Below are positions 1 through 9,538 of a stretch of DNA of 64,000 nucleotides, in pieces. Source of the DNA: Croceivirga sp009797885 (GTDB lineage: Bacteria > Bacteroidota > Bacteroidia > Flavobacteriales > Flavobacteriaceae). Made by a program: the position numbers and the translations under genes. The stretch is taken from contig AP035880.1 of NCBI GenBank assembly GCA_045866215.1, forward strand, positions 4,278,001-4,342,000, read 5' to 3'. A model generated the notes under the pieces. The model worked only from the letters and a program-made list of their open reading frames with translations. It was not told the origin of the DNA and ran no database searches. How positions within the stretch are numbered: the first letter of the stretch is position 1; the number at the start of each line of letters is the position of its first letter.

Positions 1-1
1 G

Positions 2-3000
2 AGGTGGAAATCGGTCGATGCCAATACCACAAACGATTGGACCATTGGGCAATTTGATAGAAATGCCGTCCCCGACGGACAGTATCTTATCATGTTACGG
101 GTACAGGATTTCCAAAATACCTGGAGTAATCCAACAAGTATTTATGTGGAAAAAACAAGTGCTTCTGGAGGTAATGATGACTTGCCCATTGCCCAATTCA
201 ACTTACTTCCGGACGTTTTGAATACCTTTTCCGGTAACATGACCGTAACCATTGAGGATAACTCGGTGGATCCCTTTGGGAGGAATCTTACCGTCCAGGA
301 ATGGATCGTAACACAACGGGTGTTCGATAGCAACGGAGACCCCACGGATACCGAAATCTATAATGCCAGCATACCCTTAACGGACTTTTCGGCATACAAC
401 AACCTAAGTGCGGAATACATTATAAGTCTCCGCACGCAGACCGATACGGGCGTATGGTCCTTGCCCTTTTTTAGGTCCTTGACCATTATCGACGATGATA
501 CCAATCCAACGATAACCGCAGATCCCGCTAATGGGACCATAGATACGGACACTACCATACAGCTCACATTTTCCGACGAAAGTGGGGGAAGTGGATTTGA
601 TGTACAACGCTATGCCTTTTTTCAAAGTGATACGCCTCCTGCCAATGACGCGTCCGATTGGACTTCCTTGAGCAACAGTCAATCCAAGGAGGTTTCCTTT
701 ACGGAAGGCGGAACGGGTTGGTATATCCATGCCCAGGCCAGTGACAATGCCGGTAATATAGCGACCCAATCTTTTGGACCCTTTGATGTGACCCTTGTTT
801 TAAGTGCCGTGGATGACTTGGCCCTGACCGATGAAGATACGGCAACGGATCCCATTGAAATTCTGTTCAATGATAAATTTGACACCAGCGATTTTCCCTT
901 GATTACCATTACCGCTCAAGGAACCAAGGGAACGGCAATCATAGATGGAAGTAACCAAATGGTGTATACGCCCAATGAAAACGAAAATGGGGCGGATACC
1001 GTAACCTATCAATTACAAGATACCAATACCATATCAACTGCCGAGGTGACCATTTCCATACGGGCAGTGGACGATCCCCCGGTGGCCGTTGCGGACAACT
1101 TTAGCGTGGACGAAAATGCCACATTAAATGAAAATGTAGCTACCAATGATGTTGAACCGGATGGTGATGTGCGAAGCTATCATGAAATTAGCGGACCTTC
1201 CCATGCTGCCAGCTTTACCTTGAACAGTGATGGTTCCTTTACCTATGAGCACGATGGGGGGGAGGATATCCAGGATACCTTTACGTACAATTTTGAGGAT
1301 GCAAATGCTTTTTCTGAAACCGTAACCGTTACCCTGACCATAAATCCAATAAACGATTTGCCCGAAGGGGGCGATATTACACTGGATGTCGTTGAGGATG
1401 TTCCCTTCAGTTTTTCAAATACTGATTTTACATTTACCGATGTTGACACGGGCGACAGCTTTAGTGGCATTCAGGTGGTAAGTCTGCCCTTAAGTGGAAC
1501 ACTTACCTACAACGGAAATCCAGTATCGGTCAATGATCTCATTGATGATGTGACAAACTTGGTCTATACCACAGGAACTGGGGAATTCGGTTCGGACTAC
1601 GCCACATTTGGTTTCAAAGTAAAGGATAGTGAAAATGCGTTAAGTACCACTACCTATACCAATACCATAACCGCTTTGGAGGATACCGATGGTGATGGAG
1701 ATCCCAATACTACGGATGACGACGATGACAATGACGGGACCCTGGATACGGATGATGATTTCCCGCTGGATGCCAATGAGGATACCGATACCGATGGTGA
1801 CGGCACGGGCGACAATGCGGATACGGACGACGATAACGATGGTACCCCGGATACGGACGATGATTTCCCGCTGGATGCCAACGAGGACACCGATACCGAC
1901 GGTGACGGAACGGGCGACAATGCGGATACGGACGACGATAACGATGGTACCCCGGATATGGACGATGATTTCCCGCTGGATGCCAATGAGGACACCGATA
2001 CCGATGGTGACGGAACGGGCAACAATGCGGATACGGACGACGATAATGACGGAACCCCGGATACGGATGACGATTTCCCATTGGATGCCAATGAGGACAC
2101 CGATACTGACGGTGACGGCACGGGCGACAATGCCGATACGGATGATGATAATGATGGAACCCCGGATACGGATGACGATTTCCCACTGGATGCCAACGAG
2201 GATACCGATACCGATGGTGATGGAACGGGCGACAATGCCGATACGGACGACGACAATGATGGTACCCCGGATACGGATGACGATTTCCCGATGGATGCCA
2301 ATGAGGACACCGATACCGATGGTGACGGCACGGGCGACAATGCGGATACGGACGACGATAACGATGGTACCCCGGATACGGACGATGACTTCCCGCTGGA
2401 CGCCAACGAGGATACCGACACGGACGGTGACGGAATCGGGGACAATGCCGATACGGATGATGATAACGATGGTACCCCGGATACGGAGGATGATTTCCCA
2501 TTGGATGCCAATGAGGACACCGATACCGACGGTGACGGAACGGGCGACAATGCCGATACGGATGATGATAATGACGGAACCCCGGATACGGATGACGATT
2601 TCCCACTGGATGCCAACGAGGATACCGATACCGATGGCGACGGAATAGGCGACAATGCCGATACGGATGATGACAACGATGGTACCACGGATACGGATGA
2701 CGACTTCCCACTGGACGCCAATGAGGATACCGATACCGATGGTGATGGAACAGGTGACAATGCGGATACGGACGACGATAACGATGGTACCCCTGACACG
2801 GACGATGACTTCCCGCTGGACGCCAACGAGGATACCGATACCGATGGTGATGGAACGGGCGACAATGCGGATACGGACGACGACAATGATGGTACCCCGG
2901 ATACGGATGACGATTTCCCGATGGATGCCAAGGAGGATACCGATACCGACGGTGACGGAACGGGTGACAATGCGGATACGGACGACGACAATGATGGCAC

Positions 3001-4129
3001 ACCGGATTCAGAGGATGACTTCCCCCTGGATGCCAATGAGGACACCGATACCGATGGTGACGGCATGGGCGACAATGCCGATACGGATGATGATAACGAT
3101 GGGACTCCGGATACGGACGATGATTTCCCATTGGATGCCAATGAGGACACCGATACCGACGGTGACGGAACGGGCGACAATGCCGATATGGACGACGATA
3201 ACGATGGCACGCCGGATTCAGAGGATGACTTCCCCCAGGATGCCAACGAGGATACCGACACGGACGGTGACGGAATCGGGGACAATGCCGATACGGATGA
3301 TGATAACGATGGTACCCCGGATACGGAGGATGACTTCCCTCTGGACGCCAGCGAGGATACTGACACGGATGGCGATGGAATAGGGGACAATGCCGATGAC
3401 GACGCCGATAATGATGGCGTGCCCGATACGGAAGATGCCTTCCCGAACGACCCCTTGGAAAGTTCAGATGCGGACGGTGACGGAATAGGCGACAATGCGG
3501 ACACCGATGACAATAATGATGGGATTGAGGATGTGGACTCCGATGGCGATGGTCTGGGCGATGAGGTAGATATGGATGATGATAACGATGGGGTGCCGGA
3601 TACGGAAGATGCCTTTCCAACGGACCCAACGGAAGATACGGACACCGATGGTGACGGCCTGGGCGACAACCTGGACGACGACGATGACAATGATGGTTAT
3701 CCCGATGGTATGGAAGCAGAACTGGGTACAAATTCAAAGGATCCCAATAGCTTCCCACCGGATAATGATGGGGATGGGATTCCTGACAGTATGGATGATG
3801 ATGACGACAATGATGGCATTCCCGACAGGGAGGATACCTTTCCATTCAGTTCCGAGCCTGCAATAGTAGCTGCAGAAGCGTTTACGCCCAATGGGGATGG
3901 GATGAACGAGGCCTGGATGGTACCTGGGATTGAGAACTATCCCAACAATAGCGTAAGGGTCTTTAACAGATGGGGCAATCCAGTTTTTGAGACGGTAAGC
4001 TATCGCAATGACTGGGAAGGGTTCTATAAGGACAACAATGAAAAGCTACCCCCCGGATCATATATGTACATCATAGACCTTGGCAATGGTTCGGCACCGA
4101 TTCAAGGGTGGATCTATATCAACTATTAA
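2..4129 (+). CDS. Giant T9SS-secreted surface protein, 5'-partial (tandem-95/VCBS-like domains, TSP3-like repeats, CHU_C end)
   Basis: The reading frame is open from base 2, so the gene starts before the window; 1375 residues are visible. Two cadherin/tandem-95-like domains lie at roughly 808-1350 (motifs AVDDPP, NDVEPDGD). From about 1738 there are 16 near-identical 35-residue Asp-rich units of the thrombospondin type 3 kind (DxDGDGxGDNAD), then two diverged units. Such units normally bind calcium. The end, from about 3874 (AFTPNGDGMNE, then VFNRWGNPVFE and a closing YINY), matches the gliding motility-associated CHU_C domain, a type B type IX secretion signal. Inferred role: cell-surface adhesin or filament exported across the outer membrane. 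The next gene is PorP/SprF, the usual partner of type B substrates. Ligand unknown. Confidence 0.88.
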   Translation, partial: RWKSVDANTTNDWTIGQFDRNAVPDGQYLIMLRVQDFQNTWSNPTSIYVEKTSASGGNDDLPIAQFNLLPDVLNTFSGNMTVTIEDNSVDPFGRNLTVQEWIVTQRVFDSNGDPTDTEIYNASIPLTDFSAYNNLSAEYIISLRTQTDTGVWSLPFFRSLTIIDDDTNPTITADPANGTIDTDTTIQLTFSDESGGSGFDVQRYAFFQSDTPPANDASDWTSLSNSQSKEVSFTEGGTGWYIHAQASDNAGNIATQSFGPFDVTLVLSAVDDLALTDEDTATDPIEILFNDKFDTSDFPLITITAQGTKGTAIIDGSNQMVYTPNENENGADTVTYQLQDTNTISTAEVTISIRAVDDPPVAVADNFSVDENATLNENVATNDVEPDGDVRSYHEISGPSHAASFTLNSDGSFTYEHDGGEDIQDTFTYNFEDANAFSETVTVTLTINPINDLPEGGDITLDVVEDVPFSFSNTDFTFTDVDTGDSFSGIQVVSLPLSGTLTYNGNPVSVNDLIDDVTNLVYTTGTGEFGSDYATFGFKVKDSENALSTTTYTNTITALEDTDGDGDPNTTDDDDDNDGTLDTDDDFPLDANEDTDTDGDGTGDNADTDDDNDGTPDTDDDFPLDANEDTDTDGDGTGDNADTDDDNDGTPDMDDDFPLDANEDTDTDGDGTGNNADTDDDNDGTPDTDDDFPLDANEDTDTDGDGTGDNADTDDDNDGTPDTDDDFPLDANEDTDTDGDGTGDNADTDDDNDGTPDTDDDFPMDANEDTDTDGDGTGDNADTDDDNDGTPDTDDDFPLDANEDTDTDGDGIGDNADTDDDNDGTPDTEDDFPLDANEDTDTDGDGTGDNADTDDDNDGTPDTDDDFPLDANEDTDTDGDGIGDNADTDDDNDGTTDTDDDFPLDANEDTDTDGDGTGDNADTDDDNDGTPDTDDDFPLDANEDTDTDGDGTGDNADTDDDNDGTPDTDDDFPMDAKEDTDTDGDGTGDNADTDDDNDGTPDSEDDFPLDANEDTDTDGDGMGDNADTDDDNDGTPDTDDDFPLDANEDTDTDGDGTGDNADMDDDNDGTPDSEDDFPQDANEDTDTDGDGIGDNADTDDDNDGTPDTEDDFPLDASEDTDTDGDGIGDNADDDADNDGVPDTEDAFPNDPLESSDADGDGIGDNADTDDNNDGIEDVDSDGDGLGDEVDMDDDNDGVPDTEDAFPTDPTEDTDTDGDGLGDNLDDDDDNDGYPDGMEAELGTNSKDPNSFPPDNDGDGIPDSMDDDDDNDGIPDREDTFPFSSEPAIVAAEAFTPNGDGMNEAWMVPGIENYPNNSVRVFNRWGNPVFETVSYRNDWEGFYKDNNEKLPPGSYMYIIDLGNGSAPIQGWIYINY
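1738..3417. repeat. 105-bp in-frame tandem repeat array (16 units)
   Basis: Sixteen head-to-tail units of exactly 105 bp encode 35 residues each, built on TPDTDDDFPLDANED. The period was checked from the spacing of TGATTTCCCG at 1861 and 1966. Units differ mainly at synonymous sites and a few residues (DFPM, DFPQ, GIGDN, GMGDN). Two more diverged units (EDAFPNDP, EDAFPTDP) follow up to about 3630. Because the period is a multiple of three, unit gain or loss by recombination would keep the frame. Confidence 0.95.
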
Positions 4130-4150
4130 CAATTTATAAGACACAATATC

Positions 4151-5038
4151 ATGAAATATCGACATAGCATTATTATCGGGGCCTTTCTCCTTTCGTTTAT
4201 TGGAGTTTTTGGTCAGCAGGACCCGCAATACTCCTTTTACCGTTTCAATATGAACCTGTTCAACCCTGCCTTTGCCGGTACCGGCGAGGGTGGTGAGCTG
4301 ACCTTGGGACTTCGTAGCCAATGGGCCGGGGTTGAGGGAGCTCCTGAGAGCCAGAGCGTATTGTTTTCGACCCCCATGGGAAATAAGGTGGGCCTGGGGG
4401 TGTCCATTTTAAATGACCGAACCTTTATTGAGAATCAGACCTGGGTGGCCGTTGACTTTTCCTATAATGTGAAACTGAACGATGGCTACGATCTTTTTTT
4501 CGGATTGAAGGCCAGTGGGCAGTCCTATAGTGCCAATACCAATGGGCTTACCACCTTTGGGGTAGGTGCGGATGGGTCCCTGATGGATTTCAACAGTAGG
4601 TTCACCCCCAATGTGGGCGTTGGGGTCTATCTAAGGCACTCGAATCATTTTCTATCACTGTCGGCCCCAAAGTTACTCACCCCGGACCGCTTGGAGGAAC
4701 GTGATGGAGAGGCTTTTATGAGCGTTGACAAGAGGCATGTCTATCTTGCAGGGGGCTATGATTTTTTCCTTAGCAAGGACTTGACTTTAGAAGCCAGCAG
4801 TATGCTGCGGTACGTTGAGGCATCGCCCCTGGCGCTGGACCTCACGGCTATTCTGGATTTTGGCCGGAGGTTCCGTTTGGGGGCTTCCTACCGTTTGGAT
4901 GCGGCCGTCAGCGGACTGTTCCTCTTCGATATTGGCCCGAAGTTCAATATAGGGTATGCCTATGAAGCGGCAATACAGAACTCAATCAATGCCATTGACA
5001 ACAGCTCCCATGAGTTGTTCATGCGCTTGAGGATATGA
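4151..5038 (+). CDS. PorP/SprF family type IX secretion outer-membrane protein
   Basis: 295 residues. A signal peptide (hydrophobic to about residue 20, ending VFGQQ) is followed by the family hallmark QQDPQYSFYRFN and NPAFAGT near the mature N-terminus. The rest is a beta-strand-rich barrel pattern ending in MRLRI. PorP/SprF proteins sit in the outer membrane, and SprF-type members are needed to secrete or anchor type B CTD proteins such as SprB. It starts 21 bp after the giant gene and must be co-transcribed with it, so it is probably its dedicated partner (inference). A strong terminator follows directly. A paralogue lies at 39234-40166. Confidence 0.9.
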   Translation: MKYRHSIIIGAFLLSFIGVFGQQDPQYSFYRFNMNLFNPAFAGTGEGGELTLGLRSQWAGVEGAPESQSVLFSTPMGNKVGLGVSILNDRTFIENQTWVAVDFSYNVKLNDGYDLFFGLKASGQSYSANTNGLTTFGVGADGSLMDFNSRFTPNVGVGVYLRHSNHFLSLSAPKLLTPDRLEERDGEAFMSVDKRHVYLAGGYDFFLSKDLTLEASSMLRYVEASPLALDLTAILDFGRRFRLGASYRLDAAVSGLFLFDIGPKFNIGYAYEAAIQNSINAIDNSSHELFMRLRI

Positions 5039-5054
5039 TGGGAACAACAAGATC

Positions 5055-5082
5055 AAAGCCCTAACAGTACTGTTAGGGCTTT
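5055..5082. terminator. Bidirectional intrinsic terminator, perfect 28-bp palindrome
   Basis: Perfect inverted repeat centred on 5068/5069 (arm AAAGCCCTAACAGT), with a T-rich tract after it. It lies between convergent genes and can stop transcription from both. The TAA stop of the minus-strand methyltransferase (5073-5075) lies inside the right arm. Confidence 0.85.
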
Positions 5083-6251
5083 CTTTTGCAGTGTAGGACA
5101 ATGCGCTCTTCGTTTAAGTTGGTCGTAAAAAACAGATAGTCGTCCCCACCCTCCTTTAGTTTTGTCCTTTTTCTGAGTGAGGAAACGGACTGCGGAAAGT
5201 TACGGGTGGTGATATTTGCTTTGGTCAGTCCGAGCTGTAGCAACCCCTTTTTGCTGTAGGGCACCACATTTTCAATTGAAAACCTTCGGCCCGGAAAATC
5301 AATTAATTCGTCCGATGTGTATAAGTGCGAATGTTCATGGAGTTTGCCAAGATCAAACCTACGGCCCAGGAGTTTAAAGGCGCCGGATTTTAAAATGGCG
5401 GCGTTGGGTTCATAAAGATAGTCCTGCGGTACTACAATTTTGGATATCGAGGCCTCTTCTTTGGAAAGGTGGAAGTTGAACTTTTGGTCCCTTTTTTTGG
5501 TGAGGTTTATGGTTTTCACTTCTGCTTCATCCGTATAACCGTTTTCCAAAACCCAAAGCAGTTCTTTCACCTCGTTTTGAACGGCAACAACATGTACCTC
5601 TTTAATGTGGCCCAATTCCCTAAGCCCTTGTTTAATATCCAGGAGTGGGGCGGTTTTTACCAATATCCTATTCGCTTTGGAGAAAATCGTTTTCATATGG
5701 AAAAGGATATTGGGCTCACAATCTTTTAGCAAAAAAACCCTTTGGGTAGTATCCCTTCTTGAGGGGTCTAGATAAATCCAATCAAACCCCTCCTTTGAGT
5801 TTTGTAAAAACGTGATACCGTCCTCAACATGGCACTTAATATTTCCTGCCCCTAACGCCTCAAAATTATGGCAGGCTATTGCTGATAGTTTGGGATTGAG
5901 CTCACAATGAAAAACTTTGGGAACTTTTTTGGCAAAGTAAAAACTATCCACCCCAAAACCGCCAGTCGCATCCAACAGTGTTTTGCCATGGACCAGTTCA
6001 GCTTTGTAAGCCGCTGTTTGCTCGGAACTGGATTGTTCTATATGTAGTTTTGGGGGATAATAAATTGCATTGGTCTTAAACCAGGTGGGTAGTTTTGTCC
6101 TGCACTTTTTTTTGGCTTCGAGCTGCATGGCCAGCTCTTTTTGTGAAACCCCAGGGAAAAGGGGTTTTTGTAACAGAACTGACAAGCTGTCAGTATTCCA
6201 ATTTTTTTCTATAAATTCCTGAGGACCAGTTTTTAATATGTTTGTATTCAA
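5073..6251 (-). CDS. THUMP-like class I SAM-dependent methyltransferase
   Basis: 392 residues. SAM-binding motif I is LLDATGGFGVDS (residues 92-103), an acidic residue closes strand 2 (FHCELNP), and the motif IV-like LDPSRRD is at 161-167. The C-terminal part resembles the THUMP-like domain found in this Bacteroidota family. The likely role is RNA base methylation, but the substrate is not known. The start is TTG: no in-frame ATG lies nearby, and the N-terminus beginning there (NTNILKTGPQEF) looks typical of the family. It is the last gene of a minus-strand run, 8 bp after the AI-2E/PerM gene, and ends inside the shared terminator. Confidence 0.82.
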   Translation of the reverse strand: MNTNILKTGPQEFIEKNWNTDSLSVLLQKPLFPGVSQKELAMQLEAKKKCRTKLPTWFKTNAIYYPPKLHIEQSSSEQTAAYKAELVHGKTLLDATGGFGVDSFYFAKKVPKVFHCELNPKLSAIACHNFEALGAGNIKCHVEDGITFLQNSKEGFDWIYLDPSRRDTTQRVFLLKDCEPNILFHMKTIFSKANRILVKTAPLLDIKQGLRELGHIKEVHVVAVQNEVKELLWVLENGYTDEAEVKTINLTKKRDQKFNFHLSKEEASISKIVVPQDYLYEPNAAILKSGAFKLLGRRFDLGKLHEHSHLYTSDELIDFPGRRFSIENVVPYSKKGLLQLGLTKANITTRNFPQSVSSLRKRTKLKEGGDDYLFFTTNLNEERIVLHCKRKP

Positions 6252-6259
6252 ACTAAAAC

Positions 6260-7366
6260 TTACACATTTTTGGTAAACTTTTTCACAAAGGTATTTTCCC
6301 TTAAAAACTCCTTAAGGATAACTTTTATGGCCGTATATCCGGGTACGGCCACAACCATACCGACCACACCAAAAAGCAAACCGGCAATGATGATGACCAG
6401 AAAAATCTCCAAAGGATGCGAACGCACACTTGTTGAAAAGATAAAGGGTTGGGAAAAGAAGTTATCCACCATTTGTCCAATGAACACCCCTATCAAAACA
6501 TAGCCAGCTTTGGGCAGGATAACCGAACTAAAATCCATTCCCAAATGGCTTGTCATCGTTAAGGTAACCATGATTACGGCACCAATAATTGGACCTATGT
6601 AGGGAATAATATTGAACAGGGCGCATAGGAAGGCAATAACGATGGCATTGTCCACACCTACGATCAACAGGGTAATCATGTAGATGACAAAAAGAATGGT
6701 CAGCTGCACCAATATGCCAATAAAGTACCGGGACAATAGACCGTTTATCTTGTCTATGGACACGATAAGGTTTCCCTCCTTTTTTTGGGGAATAAAGGTC
6801 AAGAGCCCTTTTTGCAACAATTTGCTATCCTTCAAAAAGAAAAAGGAAATAAAGAGAACGGAAAAAAGGCCTATACTAAAACTGCTCAGTACATTTAGAA
6901 ATGAGTTCAGGATATTGGGTATAAAATTTAGGTTAAGACCTTCCAGGACACTTCTTTCCAAATCTGAATTTTTGATCAGTTCATTGAGGTCCGCCGTGGA
7001 AGCACCCATATATTCCAGAATTTCCAGGTAGAGCGTATTCACATCGGCTTTTAAGGCCTCTATATCCAATAAGGACAAACTTCTTCCCTGCTCATTGATC
7101 AGTGGTACGAAAAGCGCAATAATACCCATCAATATGGTGACAAAAAGCACCATGGTCACAATGACGGCCAATGTATTGGGGAATTTAAGCTTTCTTCGCA
7201 AGAATAGGGTGATGGGCCTTCCCAAAAGTGCAATGACCGCCGCAATGGCCAAATAGGCAATTACGGACCTGATTTGATACAGAAAGTATAAGGAAAGGAC
7301 AATGCCAACAATAATGGCAACTGCCCTAAGAATGCCGTTGGCTATGGTTTTTGAGCTATGGTTCAT
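6260..7366 (-). CDS. AI-2E family transporter / PerM-like permease
   Basis: 368 residues with about eight hydrophobic segments. Two or three lie in the first 90 residues, then comes a polar stretch of about 60 residues (IEALKADVNTLYLEILEY), then a second membrane block with the family motif region IPYIGPIIGA and a late glycine-rich helix (AGLLFGVVGMVVAVPGYTA). This is the DUF20/PerM superfamily. Members are described as AI-2 exporters, ion antiporters or permeases, so the cargo cannot be told from sequence. Its ATG overlaps the stop of the upstream DUF4159 gene by 4 bp (ATGA), which indicates translational coupling. Confidence 0.85.
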   Translation of the reverse strand: MNHSSKTIANGILRAVAIIVGIVLSLYFLYQIRSVIAYLAIAAVIALLGRPITLFLRRKLKFPNTLAVIVTMVLFVTILMGIIALFVPLINEQGRSLSLLDIEALKADVNTLYLEILEYMGASTADLNELIKNSDLERSVLEGLNLNFIPNILNSFLNVLSSFSIGLFSVLFISFFFLKDSKLLQKGLLTFIPQKKEGNLIVSIDKINGLLSRYFIGILVQLTILFVIYMITLLIVGVDNAIVIAFLCALFNIIPYIGPIIGAVIMVTLTMTSHLGMDFSSVILPKAGYVLIGVFIGQMVDNFFSQPFIFSTSVRSHPLEIFLVIIIAGLLFGVVGMVVAVPGYTAIKVILKEFLRENTFVKKFTKNV

Positions 7367-8031
7367 GAGGAAAAGGCGTATTGAATGATATTTGCTCCCA
7401 TTTGTAGTGCTTTCCTTCTCACTTCGTCAGGGTCATTATGTACTGAGGGATCTTCCCAACCATCCCCTAAATCACTTTCATACGTAAATAACAGGAGCAA
7501 TCGGCCTTCGTGGAAAATTCCAAAGGCCTGTGGACGTTTCCCGTCATGTTCGTGTATTTTTGGAAGCCCCTCTTCAAATCGATAATTTTGGGTAAAGATA
7601 GGATGGTCCCTGCCCAATTCTTCCAATTCCTTTTCTGGGAACACCTTTTTTAGTTCCCTCCTCAAATAGGGCTCCATACCATAATTATCATCCACATGCA
7701 GGAACCCACCGGCCATGAGATAGGTTCTAAGATTTTCGGCCTCAGCATCGGTAAAGAAAACATTTCCATGTCCTGTCATATGAATGTAGGGATAGGAAAA
7801 AATATCCTCACTGCCTGCTTCCACAGTTTCGGGTTTGGGTTCAATTCGGGTGTTGATATTCCTATTGCAGAAAGCAATAAGATTGGGCAGGCCTGTTGGA
7901 TTGGAATACCAATCCCCGCCACCACCGTATTTTAATATTGCGATTTCCTGTGAGTTTACCCCCTGTATCACAAAAAAAGTTAAAAAAGCGGTAATAACCG
8001 TAAGCCCTTTGGTTCGATATCGAATAAACAT
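7363..8031 (-). CDS. DUF4159 domain-containing exported protein
   Basis: About 222 residues from the ATG at 8031, which gives a clean signal peptide (FIRYRTKG, a hydrophobic core, then VNSQ). The mature part (IAILKYGGGGDWYSN, YIHMTGHGNVFF, GGFLHVDDNYGMEP, ENYRFEEG-like text) matches DUF4159, a family often found beside MoxR/von Willebrand-type genes; its biochemical role is unknown. An in-frame ATG at 8055 would overlap the start of the divergent gene at 8054, so 8031 is preferred. It overlaps the following permease gene by 4 bp. Confidence 0.8.
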   Translation of the reverse strand: MFIRYRTKGLTVITAFLTFFVIQGVNSQEIAILKYGGGGDWYSNPTGLPNLIAFCNRNINTRIEPKPETVEAGSEDIFSYPYIHMTGHGNVFFTDAEAENLRTYLMAGGFLHVDDNYGMEPYLRRELKKVFPEKELEELGRDHPIFTQNYRFEEGLPKIHEHDGKRPQAFGIFHEGRLLLLFTYESDLGDGWEDPSVHNDPDEVRRKALQMGANIIQYAFSS

Positions 8032-8053
8032 ACAACTCAAAGTTAAGGTATTC

Positions 8054-8818
8054 ATGGTTAAGAAAATTCTAATTCTGATTGTTGTAGCTGTGGGCCTGAG
8101 TTCCATGGCAATTTATGAAACCACAAAGGTGGAAGGTTCCAAGGGGATTTCGGGTACCTATGAACCGATAGTGGTATTGGAATTGTTTACGTCCCAGGGC
8201 TGTTCCAGTTGTCCCCCTGCGGACATCCTCCTGGACAAGGTAAAGAAGCGGTATCTGGATAATGTCTTTGCATTGTCCTATCATGTGGATTATTGGAATT
8301 ACATTGGTTGGGAAGATCCTTTTAGTAATCCACAGTTTTCCAGAAAACAACGGGAATACAATACCAAGTTCCGATATTCCGGTAATTATACCCCGGAAAT
8401 GGTTATAAATGGTAGGGAGCATTTTGTGGGATCCCATGCCGGAAAGTTAAGCTCCAAGATAAAGGAATACCAAAAGGCTAATTCCGAAAACAAAGTGGTT
8501 TTGGGCGAAGCTACCAGACAAAATCGGGAAATTGATTTTCAGTACCACATTGAGGGGGATTTGACGGGAAAACTTTTGCGGGCCGTATTGGTTTTGGATG
8601 AACGGACCACCGTTGTAAAGCGGGGAGAGAACAGGAACAGGACCTTAAAAAATTCCAATATTGTGGTTAAGGAGCACTATATCCCCTTGAAATCCAAAGA
8701 AGGCCAAGGGAGCATTCAAATTCCAACTTGGGTGAAAACCAATGAAAAATTGAGATTGGTAGTGCTTGTAGAAAATTCGGCACTTGACATTACGGGAGCG
8801 GCCAAAACGGCAATTTAA
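8054..8818 (+). CDS. DUF1223 domain-containing, thioredoxin-fold-like exported protein
   Basis: 254 residues. An N-terminal hydrophobic segment (KKILILIVVAVGL) suggests a signal peptide or anchor. The core VLELFTSQGCSSCPPAD has a CxxC pair at residues 50 and 53, followed by HVDYWNYIGWEDPFS, both typical of DUF1223. The family is predicted to adopt a thioredoxin-like fold, so an extracytoplasmic thiol role is plausible but not proven here. The start ATG at 8054 is preferred over upstream in-frame codons because it precedes the signal-like sequence. It is transcribed divergently from the DUF4159 gene with almost no space between them, so promoters must overlap coding DNA. Confidence 0.82.
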   Translation: MVKKILILIVVAVGLSSMAIYETTKVEGSKGISGTYEPIVVLELFTSQGCSSCPPADILLDKVKKRYLDNVFALSYHVDYWNYIGWEDPFSNPQFSRKQREYNTKFRYSGNYTPEMVINGREHFVGSHAGKLSSKIKEYQKANSENKVVLGEATRQNREIDFQYHIEGDLTGKLLRAVLVLDERTTVVKRGENRNRTLKNSNIVVKEHYIPLKSKEGQGSIQIPTWVKTNEKLRLVVLVENSALDITGAAKTAI

Positions 8819-8833
8819 TGGGTGGTCCAGCGA

Positions 8834-9538
8834 TTATCTATTGATTAAAGCTACCGTTGAACAGGCAACAATACCGGCGGTTTCGGTACGTAAACGATTC
8901 CTGCCCAAGGAAACCGGATGGAACCCATGGTCTAGCGCCCTACGTATTTCACTTTTGGAAAAATCACCCTCTGGTCCAATAAGGACCACCACATCCTTAT
9001 CTGCCTGTACTTTTCGTTTTAGCTCCAGCTTTTCATCTTCGTGGCAATGGGCAATGAATTTCAATTCCCCTTCAACCAGATCCAAAAAATCTTGAAAAGG
9101 GGTAAGGGGATTTAATTTTGGTAAATAAGTCTGCAAGGACTGTTTCATTGCTGCCTGTAGTACCTTTTCCAAACGTTCCGTTTTTATGACCTTTCGTTCG
9201 GAATGATCGCAAAGAATGGGGGTTATCTCGTCCACGCCAATTTCCGTGGCCTTTTCCAAAAACCATTCGAAACGGTCATTCATTTTGGTAGGGGCTATGG
9301 CAATATGGAGCGAGTGCAATTTAGGGATCGTCTTTTCTTCGGAAACAATTTGCGCCTTACATTTTTTGGGGTCCGCTTCAAGAATTTTGGCCCGGAAGTG
9401 ATAGCCCCTTCCATTGGTAATATTCAAAATATCACCTTCTTTTTTCCTTAGGACCTTCACGATGTGTTTGCTCTCTTCCGGTGGGAAGATGAATTGTTTA
9501 AAACTGTTGTCCAATGTTGAATTATAAAAAAGCTGCAT
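8834..9538 (-). CDS. rsmE: 16S rRNA (uracil(1498)-N(3))-methyltransferase RsmE
   Basis: 234 residues, the usual length. An N-terminal PUA-like part (PPEESKHIVKVLRKKEGD) is followed by a SPOUT methyltransferase domain with the SAM-knot motifs LIGPEGDFSKSE (about 186-197) and SLGRNRLRTETA (about 210-221). It methylates N3 of U1498 in 16S rRNA in the cytoplasm. Its ATG overlaps the stop of the TfoX-like gene by one base (TAATG), so it belongs to the tsaD-tfoX-like-rsmE run on the minus strand. Confidence 0.95.
   Translation of the reverse strand: MQLFYNSTLDNSFKQFIFPPEESKHIVKVLRKKEGDILNITNGRGYHFRAKILEADPKKCKAQIVSEEKTIPKLHSLHIAIAPTKMNDRFEWFLEKATEIGVDEITPILCDHSERKVIKTERLEKVLQAAMKQSLQTYLPKLNPLTPFQDFLDLVEGELKFIAHCHEDEKLELKRKVQADKDVVVLIGPEGDFSKSEIRRALDHGFHPVSLGRNRLRTETAGIVACSTVALINR

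Noticed and set aside
1694..3630. CRISPR-like regular repetition
   Set aside because: Repeats are adjacent, 105 bp, coding and without unique spacers, so the array is a protein repeat, not CRISPR.
1654..3845. Long open frames (up to about 700 codons) antisense to and in other frames of the 105-bp array
   Set aside because: The repeat period is a multiple of three, so any stop-free frame in one unit stays open through all units. The predicted Ser/Pro- or His/Arg-rich products are low-complexity shadows of the Asp-rich gene.
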